This document shows, piece by piece, positions 25,301 to 37,441 of a stretch of 64,000 bases of DNA (its first letter is position 1; the number at the start of each line of letters is the position of its first letter). The notes below the pieces were generated by a model, which did not search any database, was not told the origin of the DNA, and worked only from the letters and a program-made list of their open reading frames with translations. The stretch spans positions 1,663,501 through 1,727,500 of the forward strand of contig CAJHZI010000649.1 of NCBI GenBank assembly GCA_905160935.1, written 5' to 3'. Made by a program: the position numbers and the translations under genes. Source of the DNA: Enchytraeus crypticus. Lineage: Eukaryota; Annelida; Clitellata; Enchytraeida; Enchytraeidae.

Positions 25301-26568
25301 TTAACAGCAGAGGAGGATTTGGCATAGACATATATGAAATAGTCTCAGGACAGGGAGGAATAGAAGAACAGAGTCTGGTAATTTTGTCATCAAAGAAATT
25401 AAGAAAATTGCTGGCAAGATTTGACGGAGAATTGGAATTTAGAAGAGACTTAGGGATAGTGCGACCAAGCAGTGAATCAAGGGTTTCCCAAAGCTTTTTG
25501 GGGCAGTTTTGATTCTGCAAGATCAAGTTCTTAAAGTAAGAACTCTTGCCGGAGGAGATCATATGATCAACTAACTTACGTTGTTTAGCGTAGTTAGCCT
25601 TGATCGTGGGGTTTTTGCATTTCAGGAGGATTTTTCTTATCTCTCCTATATTTTGATTCTAGTTTGGAACGTAAAGATTTTTCTACGAGAATTTCATCAA
25701 AAATAAAGGGTTGCCTCGGGTTGGAGCGACAAGAAATAGTTAAGAGAGGAGCGTGCTTGTCTAATAAAGACGAAAGCACAGAGTGAAATTGTTGTGTAAA
25801 ATTAGCAACAGTTGAAGTTGGATTGGAATATAATGAAGAAGCCATAATATCGGCAGAAAATGAAGAAATATTGATGGAGAAGAGTTTACGATAGCTTTTA
25901 ATAGTACTAGAAGAAAAGGAGTTAATGACCACAGGCAATTTGCAGAAAATTGCACTGTGATCAGACAATGACAACTCTGAGACTCCGAAGTCAATCAACT
26001 TAGTCATGTCACGGGTAATTAACAGATCAAGGATGTGACCTGAGGTATGGGTAGGAGAAGAAATATGCTGCTTGAGGCCAAAGACTCGAATGTAGTAGAA
26101 AGAGCTGAAGAATAGTGATCGATATGTGAGTCAATATGTATATTGAAATTACCCATAAGGATAACATCGGACGGCAAAGAGGCAATATCCTCAAGAAGTG
26201 ATGAGAAGTCAGAAAGGAAGTCAGACATGGACAAGCAAGGAGGTCTATATACAGTTAGAAAGAGATATGATTTAGAGGACAAGTAAGCCTAAGCAACATG
26301 TGCTCAAAAGATGGAAAAGATAAACTTTTAACGAGGGAAGCAGAAAAAGAGGACTTAAAAATAGCAGCAATGCCACCGCCACGACTAGCAGAACGACCTA
26401 TGTGCAGAATGGAATGGCCAGAAGGAGTAAGAGAGTTAAGGACTGGGGGTGGAGTGTCAGAAGGTAACCATGATTCAGTTAAAAAGAGAAGATCAATTGA
26501 CTCATCAAGAATGTACTGTTGTATTAACTCAGGTTTGTTTACATTATCATCATCTTCATCGTCATCAT

Positions 26569-26601
<33 letters not shown>

Positions 26602-29600
26602 CGTCTTCTTCCGTTGAATCCCAGTTTTACTAAGGTCGGAATTGGAAAATTTATTTAAATTATGTAGCAGCTTCTGGAGCTTAGGCGCTCACCAACCGAA
26701 TGCCCTTTCTGACGTTGGATATACTGTATATTTAGTACTAAATAATATTATTATTACTATTATTAGCATCATCATTATTTTGATTATTTATTATTATTTA
26801 TTACTATAAATTCTTACTGTGTCTTTAGTACCAAATAGTAATAATAACGATAATAATAGTAATGCTGATGATGGTAGTAGTAATAATAATAATTTACTGG
26901 CAATATGCGAGTGGCCGCTTTTCTTTGGTATATGTATAAACGCCAATATATAAGCAACTTGCCACAGTATCGCTAGTACTGCTAATTATAAGCATGATCG
27001 AATGTAAGAGTTTTGGGATTTTTGATTAACTTAAAGGGGATATAGTTCATACTGAAAGAATTAAGTACAAACTATTAAATGCTAACTATTAAGATAAGTA
27101 TACTGTAGGTAGCTGATAAGCTGCCTGTTATGCTTAAGCGATAGAAAGAAGTATGAAATTAAACTTTACAATGTCATCATTAACCTCCGAGAATATAATT
27201 TAATCAATCAATTATTCAAATATTATTTTCTTGATTTATTTAGAACATTAAAATTATTGTAGAATGAATAAGTTTTTTGTCCGGGGCAACGGGAAAGGTC
27301 AACGGGATATCATCTCAGAGCGCTAATTTCTTCCATTCCAACAATTTAACAATTGCAATAGTTGAATCAGAGAGAATGAAATAGTAATGCTTCATTGATG
27401 GATTGATTAATCCTACCTCTTCATATTTCCTGTCTGCCTCCTCACCGAAGAGAATGGTTGACTCCAGCTCTCCCTCGAGCACCGTGATCTTCTCCTCGTC
27501 GTTGATGATTCTATTCTCAAGCACTTTGATTTGTCTAATCAATCAATCGATCAATCAATCAATCGCTACATTAAATAAATAAATAATTTCTACATCTACT
27601 TAGTACTGCAGTACTGTTCAATATTATACAGTACTCTACAGCATTATACAGTACTCTACAGCATTATACAGTACTCTACAGTATTATACATTACATGAGT
27701 GCCTAGAGCAATGCTGACACTGCATGACTATTGATCAATTTAAGAATAACATATTCAGCTGCCTTGGTTCCTAACCTTCCTAAAATTGTGTTAACGGCTC
27801 TAAAGAATTTTCCTTTAGATTCATCCCATTGGCATTTAAAATACTTCGCTTTACAGATAGTGACTTGTTTAAAACAGAAAGTTGGGTGTATTAACGCTGT
27901 GCATAAACTTAGAAAAATTATTAATTATATCACTAACAGGAATACCATCGTTAATATTAGAGTATTCGATCTAAAAAAAGCTTTCGATAAGTGCAGTGGA
28001 TATGGGATTTTATGCATGCTACAAAATAAAGGTTTAAATAGATGTATCTTAGATGTGTTGGAAAACTGGTTTTATAAAAAGTCAACCACTGTTAAATGGG
28101 AAAATTGCATGTCTAACTGTGTACTTTTATTATCTGGTGTCAAAAAAGGAGGAGTTCTATCTCCCATATTGTTTACGTTATATGTAGATAACTTGTTGAA
28201 TGTGTTGGAGGAATCTAAATTAGGATGTTTTGTCAATTATAAATGTCTGAATAGCTTTATGTACGCTGACGATTTGATTCTAATCAGTATATCTGTTACT
28301 GATTTGCAAATGATGTTTAATATATGTAATAATGGTTTTTTTAAATTTAGATCTGCCAATAAATACATCCAAATGCCACTGTTTAAGGATAGGTCCAAGG
28401 TGTAAATGTGTGTGCTCTCCGTTAAGCATTCAAGGAGTAAATATTAATTGGGTTGATTTTATTCAATACTTAGGAGTCACTATCTGTAAAGCGAAGTATT
28501 TTAAATTCCAATGGAATGAATCAAAAGGAAAATTCTTTAGAGCCGTTAACACAATTTTAGGAAGGTTAGGAACAAAGGCAGCTGAATATTTTATTCTTAA
28601 ATTGATCAATAGTCATGCAGTGTCAGCATTGCTCTATGGCACACCTGCTGCAACCTTGCGAGAGACAGAGTTAAAGAGTTTTAGCAATGCATATGATAGT
28701 GTCTTTACAAAGATCTTTCATACAACAGACAAAACAGTAATAATGTGGTTACAATACTATTTCGGTTTCTTGCCTCTAAATATTTTGTATGATTACAATA
28801 AATTTAATTTTTAAAATAAGCTAGTTAAAGACGGTGAATTAAATAGAGGGATTGATTTGGATCATTTAGATTACTTAGCGTTTGAGAAATTACAAAGGAA
28901 ATATAATATTTTAAATGATGATTCTATTGCTACTATTAGATTTAAACTGTGGATCTTCTTTGAAAAAATGTTAACTACAGAATCTACATTTAATTTTGAT
29001 TAGTACATGCAACTGTTTATTGTATGGTTTACAATACATGTATGCTATCAAATCTGTTAGACTAAATTTGTACATATCGGCTAATTTCTGTCTTTTTCGT
29101 TTATTTTTAGTTTCGTTTTGTTTGTTTGTATATTTTTATCTGCCATATAATGGTGAATAAAGAATATATATTAATCTACAGCATTATACAGTACTCTATA
29201 GTAATATACAGTACTCTACAGTGTTATAAAGTACTCTACAGTATTATACAGCACTCTACAGTATTATATAGTACTCTATAGTATTATACAGTACTCTACA
29301 GTATTATAAAGTACTCTACAGTATTATACAGTACTCTACAGCATTATACAGTACTATAAAGTATTATACAGTACTCTACAGTATTATACAGCACTCTACA
29401 ATATTATAAAGTACTCTACAGTATTATACAGTACTCTACACTAGTAGGCTCATCAGGTTATTCGTATACAGTTATCAATTTCTTGATGAAATATCACCGG
29501 TCGACTCAGAAAGGTTTGGTTGAAACAAATTTTGAATCACTGATCCACATAGAAGTATGACAGTATGACGCATGACAGAATGACGTAAAAGTAAAAGTAA

Positions 29601-32600
29601 AACACGCATTATAGTGAAATTATCAACTAGGTTGATATATCTATCGCTTTTTAATACCACATGTTTAAAGCGTTAGGCAATTTATTCCATTTTCCGTGTA
29701 ACCAGTCCAATGAATGTCCAAGATTTTCTAAATTAACGTATGACAGTATGAGATTTTTTCGGTTGATTTCTTCATTGCCGTGGTGGGAACTAAAAAATTA
29801 TTTTAATTTTAATTTTAAACATCATGTTTCAACCTTAATGTTTAACTCTATAATCTTGCTTGATTTTTTTCACTACCTCTCACTCTCCTCAGACATCTTG
29901 GCGGCTTCCTCTAGCTTGGTATTGGTCGCCTGGAGCTTGTTATCTGTCGCCTCATATTCCTCCTCCAATGAGCGCACCGTCTTCGTCAACTGTACCACTT
30001 CCGCTTCCGCCTATTAGCATCAATCAGTCAATCAATCAATAAATCAATTAAACAATCAATCAATCAAACATAAAATCACTCACTCTTCCAGTCAATCATC
30101 CAACTAACCACCTAGCCAACCAATCAATCAACGAATTTGCCAGTCAAACAATAAATCAAGCAATCACTCACTCATTCACTCACTCACTCACTCACTCATT
30201 CACTCAATCAATCAATCAATTAAACAATCAGTTAACCAATCAATCAATGAAATATTCAGTTAATCAATCAATAAACTAGCCAATTACTGAGTGTATCAAA
30301 CAAAATAGATATATAACAAAATGCATCAATCAATCTATCTTTATTTCTTTCTTTCTCGACATAACAACACAATAGGCAAACACAGTAAACTCAGAGAACA
30401 TAGCAACCTATAACCATAGAACAGAATAAGCAAGACAATGAATAAACAATGAATAACACATATAATAAAAAAGAATCAAAGAAAAATATTGGATATTCGA
30501 CGATCAAAATAGCTCAAGAATAAGCTATACTATAAAAGAGTAAAAGTAACTCTGTGTGCATGCACAATCTTCATGATGTATTAATAGATTAAGTATAATC
30601 AATTGATCAATTATTTAAGTCATAATCACAAATATTGTGGATGCTATAGTATCACATGAAAATGCAAAATGAATAATGCAATATTAAACTAGAGAGATAA
30701 AACTAAAGAGATAATTGAAACAGATCAGTCAATTTCATTTCAATCAGTTAATCTACCAACCATACAAATAAACCAATTAATCCAATAATCATCATCCATT
30801 TAGAGACTAAATTTTTTAGGGCCTAACGTCTGGTGCTTCACCTCCTATGTGAACTTAAAGTCCTGAACCGGATTAACCAAATATCTTTAACTAATATCCA
30901 CTAAACAATCGATCTACATGTACATATACATGTAGGTGCCCTGTCACTAATAGATTGGCTATCAGCATTAACGCAATCTGTTGTTTACTATCAAACTTAA
31001 TTAGAGGGGTCCAGTGAAGTTACAGTAACTGCTTGAGTGTATCGATTTCAGATATAGTCTTTTGCTACAGGCTTAAAAAGTTCTCAGTGCCATAGCCCAA
31101 ATAAGCCATATGCGTCGGAATTCTTACATACAAGATAATGGCGATTTAGCGTTTATGTTTACTGCTGTTTATGACAGATTGCCATTTTATGTCTGATGCT
31201 TCCAATTTATGTTTCTACATTACTGCTGCTGGTTTATTGCTTCGATCCGTGTTTCTAATCTAAAGTTTATTTATCCAATTGAGTTTAAATGTTAACATTT
31301 TGCATAGGCAATCATTGCGCATTTTCTACACGGAAGCACGGAAGCTTTCTGGCCGGCTAGATATAGTTCAGCAGATCAAACAGCCTCCCTGTGCGTCACT
31401 TCGTGTTTACTCCGCGAGCTCGTTTATGGTTTGCTCGTGACTGGCGCGATGTTTCTATGCACGTACATAGCTTTCCACTGATTCATGGACTGCAGACGTG
31501 AGAGCTGAACCTCCGGAGCTGCTGCGGTACTTAAAACTTTCTGCTGTTTCTCATTAGCGCAGAATTCCCGGGTTCGACTCGTGTCCAACTGAACGCGATT
31601 GAGTCCGGAACCGGCTGCTAGCGTTTAGGTTTGTAGCATGAGCCCGGCTATAATCGAATTTAGACCGTAATTTGCATTTAGTTTCGAGATTTACTGACTG
31701 TTTGCCGAAACACGTAAGAACTGTGCGATATGAGAGCATGCAATATGTGAAGAAAATTATACGAAATTTGAAAAGGCATTGCAGATTATTCGCAGCTTTA
31801 CAATGCCCAATACTAAGTAACTCCATTGTAAATCAATATTGCTGATCAGGGTAATTTTTCGTAAAAGAATTAAAAAATGTATTTCCTGTGGTTGAAGTAG
31901 GAATTAAGAGCTAGTCGAAATTGTCAAAATCTTTCCGCCCCCATCCCTTTTAAAGGGCCTATAGTATATAACTTGGGCCCCTTGCAGGGGAAATCACTTC
32001 AGAAATAAAAGAGAGTTAGTGGAATTGAGCTCTCTTGCGTACCCCACTTTAACCACTGATTCTAAACTGAACGAAATAAGACTATACCCGAGGTCCAATT
32101 GATTTAATTAACGGTTCGTCTTTTTATCAATCACTCATGTCCTAGTGTATCCCTCTTCACCGAGTGATCAATCGTGAGTGATCAGTGACTATACAGAGCC
32201 TGTTGCTCGTGTGTATGTAAACATTTCACTATTTCAGCATTTGGCTGGAACCAGTGGTGATGTCGGTAAGGTACTCGACCGCGGATCAGTATGTGCGGGG
32301 TTAAAATACTTGGCTCGCCCGTCACTGACATCGCTTTCGAGTGAGAAAACTGACGTTGACATTAGCTTTACCAGTTTTTTGTTTGAACAGTCAGGAAGTG
32401 GCAAGACGAGACCGACGTAGACTTCACTCGACGTGATCCACATCTGTTGCTGACTTCTACAAGTGAAGTGTGAAGATGTGTTAATGTATCTCTGCAATTC
32501 TTCAACCCGGTGTAAAAATTTGCTTAAACAATTATGGACTAGCAGAAGAAGCTAATTTTATAATCTGCTGTTGCATAAACGATTTGAATATGAAAATGCA

Positions 32601-33352
32601 TAAGCAATATTCGACGCTATTGAAATATTAACATATTTCCGTTGGTCTTTAGTAAAGTCTTACAAGATCTCTTTCCAAGTTTTTCTTGCTGAATCCGTAG
32701 CGTAATAAGATGCTTATTATAATGTTATTATCATTAGCTGGTCTATTTCTAGTGTTGTCGACTCTAGAGAACGAGACATATCGACTGGTTGATTGATTGA
32801 TAATAAATAATAATAATAATAGAGGTTTAACGTGCGTTTCCTCATACAAGGATGATGTCAGGGACGTCAAGATTGATGCTATAGATTGGTAAACTCATTG
32901 CGATTGACTGGTTGATTGGTAAATTCATTGTTGATTGACTGGTTGATTGGTTGATAAATTCATTGGTGATTGACTGGTTGATTGATTGGTAAACTCATTG
33001 GTGGATTTCTTATGTAATTATTGGTAAAACGATTATTGATTTATAACTGGGTCGATTGATTTATCTGTGGCTTAATTGATTGATTCTATAGCATCATGTT
33101 GTATTTGGGAGTATAACTATTACTATAGTCATTTACTCGAGAATCTTAAGAAAAACAAGAAAGCATATAAAAGGGAACTCCACTGCAACGGCTAAATAGT
33201 GTTTCAAAATTATTTATCAAGTAACAACCGTATATCTTTAAGTCTTCAAATTTAACCATTTCCTTGCTATTGGCAGCAGCTTTAGCTCTTCACTGAGAAA
33301 GTTTATTTAACGCAAGACCGCACGCGCTTCTCTGTTATCTTGCCTCTCTCTT

Positions 33353-33427
<75 letters not shown>

Positions 33428-33506
33428 TTCTCTCTCTCTCTCTATTTCTTTCTTTGCCTTTGTCTCTACCTCTCTTTCTCTCTCTCGCCATTCTCTCTTT
33501 CCTTCT

Positions 33507-33539
<33 letters not shown>

Positions 33540-35658
33540 TCATCTCTTCCCTCTCCCCGTCGCCCTCTCTCTCTCTCTCTCTCTCTATCTATCTCTCTCT
33601 CTCTTTCTCTCCGTGCCTTTCTCTCTCCCTTTTACCGTTGAGAAGTGGAGCTTGCAATGGCGCCAGCAGCTGCCATAATGATTTCAAAATTAAACACATA
33701 TTCTAGGGAAATGTGCATCCATGATTATATTCATCACTTTTAATTTCGCGTGTTTACATCCTTAGTTTAGTATATTATCCATCTATGGGTCCGTATAATT
33801 CTTATCTGAGTATTTACACGATGAAAATTATTACACTTGTACAGCGAGAATCTGCCGGTATGGCTCACTGGAAAATGACGCTAAGAAAATATATGCACTC
33901 AGATCAATAAACTCGCTCTTTAATGGGCGCATCCGCGATCAACAATTACAAGCGTTAATTTAAATTCAATAGCTTAATCTCTGTCAAAAGCGTAGGGATT
34001 TAGTCCATTACTCAAAATAAATCACATTTTTAGATTATTTTCTTCTAAAGATCTGCGTTATCCCATTCAAAATGTGCATAAGTCAATTCTCTAGAAATAA
34101 CTAATAGCTTGGTTTAAATTCTGTTATTTACTATCTCCAAATTCTCATGGATCAATAGTAGAAAATGCGCATAATCCTCGGTTAATAATGAAGCAAATAT
34201 GCCTTTTTATTTGCAACTTTTAATCCTTTAGACACCAGTAATAGTATTTAACTTTTTTAAGAACTAATAAATACTTATTTATTTTTCAGTGTTATTTGCC
34301 TTAAGAGCGAATAGATTTGTGAAATTTTAAATTCTATTCATTACATTTGCACCGCAGTAGGCTACTCTTTTCAGTTAGAGATGCTACGGAATAATTAAAT
34401 CAATTAATAATGATCTCGTAGCATTATAGAACTGTTAGTTCTATATGATTTAATAATTAATCATAGGATCTGCCACAAACTACGAAAAATCACAAACTAA
34501 GTTCTTGTAATTCAAAATAATAGCGAGAATATAAATATAATTTATTTGAATAACTTAATATAGCGTGTTAGATAACATCATGAAATTCTATGTGAAGCAC
34601 TTGAGGTGGAATGAACTCTGGTGGGTCCTATCACAGGTCTAACCCACGAGACAGTAAAACCTCGAACATGCCACGATAACCAAGACCCGATAAAAAGATA
34701 ACAAAAATGTTCAGCTTTCGCTGAAGGGTCTAGATTTTAAATTATGGCGTTAAAACATTGCATAACATAACACTACAGAGCCAGGAAACAATTGCATGCT
34801 TGTTTTAAGACTCATCAAACCTTAACTGACATCAATACTAATAATAACAAGTATAATATATTATAATTACGGCGGCATTAGCGCACTTGGTGTAGTTGCG
34901 CGTCAATTATCGAAGTTAAGCTGCATCGACCTCGGTTAGTACTTTGTGGGTGACCACATTGGAAGACGGAGTGTTGGTTAAAGCTTAGGAAGGAAAAATT
35001 CCAGGGTGTTGGAAGGTTATTCTTAAATCCGCGCCGGCTGCAATTGATGCGCCATCAAAAGGCAGCGATTACTAATAACCATGGAGAGGAAGGAGGAAAT
35101 GGATCTTACAACAAGCATCTGTGCTTCCTGACCCAGTGTGCCGTTATGTTTTATGTTATGTTTATAATGTTAGGAAGAAACTTAAGGAAGCTTCTAAAGC
35201 GTCTTAATTTAATAGCAGTCATCTTTGTTAACTTCTTATTTAAAACTTAAATTCCTTTAACGAGATAATATACGTTAACACTTTAAAGTAATGAAAATCA
35301 AATCTATATCAACTCAAATTGTAAACTTGTATAATAATCTATAGCAGAATGAACTCCCGTGTTACGTTAGGGCTATTGAAGAATAGACCAACCGTAAACT
35401 GTAAGTATAGTTAGAAGCGAGTGAGCAAGAACTGAGGAAGACAAAGATAAACCACATCAGGAGCGATATCTTTCCAAGGTATAGGCTACATTACTGTAAG
35501 GCGTGGATAAGGCATAGCACTTTAGAATCAACACAGAAAATCTATAGAAAGTTCTATGTGAAGTATGATACCAGCACGCGAGTAGGAATATGTATCTAAG
35601 ATCGGTCACTTGACAGAACACTAGAGTGAGGGAGAGCGAGAGTGAGAGAAAAAAAGAC

Positions 35659-35691
<33 letters not shown>

Positions 35692-37334
35692 AAGAGAGAG
35701 AGATAGAATGTAACATCCCCAACTGTAAACAACCTATAGCTTAGAGAACAGCAATCTATATTGCAAACTAATAGTAAATAAAATAACAGACAGCCACACT
35801 GTAGACTACAATATACTTTACGCTGTGTATTATTTTGAAAATTACAACCCATGCTGGATAGGCTAAAGCAGATAAGTCAGATAACAGCCCGTACTGAATA
35901 TACCATATATGAAAAATAACAACCGATACTGAATGCATTACAACCGATACTGAATGCATCATATATGAAAAATAACAACCGATACTGAATGCATTACAAC
36001 CGATACTGAATGCATCATATATGAAAAATAACAACCGATACTGATTTCATCACATATGATAGAGGATATAACTTACGGCAGAGAGTTGTTTCTGGGTCTC
36101 CTCAAGCTTTGCTGTGGCCTCCGTCAGTTGAGTCTGAGCTAAACCAAAATCTGTCTGGATCTGAGTGATCCTCTTATTCAGTGCGAGGATCTCCTCTCCG
36201 TTCTGTTTAATATCAATCAATCAATCAATCAATTAATCAATTAATTAATCTAAGTGATGCTCATATTCAATGCCAGGATCTCTTCTCCGTTCTTTTCAAT
36301 ATCAATCAATCAATTAATCAATTAATTAATCTAAGTGATACTAATATTCAGTGCCAGGATCTCTTCTCCATTCTGTTTAATATCAATCAAGCAAAAAGCA
36401 ATCCATCAATCAGTCAATCAATAATCAATCAATCAATTAATCTGAGTGATTCTTTTATTCGGTGCTAGGATCTCTTCTCCATTCTGTTTAATATCAATCA
36501 ATCCATTCTTAAATAATCAATCAATCAACTAATCTTCGTGATATTCCTGATTAGAGCTGATAACTGCTATCAATTCTGTTAAATACTTATCAATTAGCCC
36601 ATCTATCAGTTATCATAGTTGGTATTTCCCCTCCGTTCTATGAAATATAAATAATATAATCACTCATCATCAATCAATCAGCTAATCTTCCAGTCTATAG
36701 TAATCATGTAATTCATAATATCCTCATTTTAATGTCCTACAGCTTGGAAACAATATGACTTTTGAGGTTTCTTTCATTGCCTTACCCAGTTCTTGCTTCG
36801 TCGCTTCTTGCGACACTTGTAGTTAACAGATGGTCTACTCTTCACTGTCCCGGACCCAACACGGAGAAAATGACATATATCATCATAAATGATCGTTACA
36901 CCATATTGGGTTAAGTTTTCGATTCCTACAGGCTACATTTGCTACTGGCTTATGAAATATTCCATTTATCCAGCACTTCGTTTACTCTCTATTTCCAAAA
37001 TATGCAATGCAGCATCGGGCAACAATTATACATAATTATATAATAATTATTAGCAATAATTATACAATAGGAAACGTGTTCATCAACAGCTTCATATAGA
37101 AAATAATTCTTACGATTCATTGATAGCTTAAATGTGAACTTCTAATACGAGATCTTGTTCATATATTATTAATAATGAGCATTTTTCTCTTGGTAAACAA
37201 TTGAAGATTTGACGATGTGATAAACGTGTACATGTGGACAAGCCGTTTGGAAATGGACATATTGAAAATAGGTCTACATCTCTTTTTCTCTGTCTTTTTC
37301 TGTCTGTCTGTCTCTCTCTCTTTCTCTCTCTTTT

Positions 37335-37371
<37 letters not shown>

Positions 37372-37391
37372 GCCCTGTCTCTCTATATCCT

Positions 37392-37441
<50 letters not shown>

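Noticed and set aside
27601..29440. CRISPR-like regularly spaced repeats
   Set aside because: A contiguous 20-bp tandem repeat without unique spacers, in a eukaryotic intron.
33340..33678. Open frames across the CT-rich tract (SLSLSL and RERERE repeats)
   Set aside because: Low-complexity (TC)n sequence, also open on the other strand.
33640..33680. Short-form tropomyosin first exon starting [14 protein letters not shown]
   Set aside because: It stops after 14 codons, the possible donor is in a phase that does not fit exon 3, and no heptad pattern is present.
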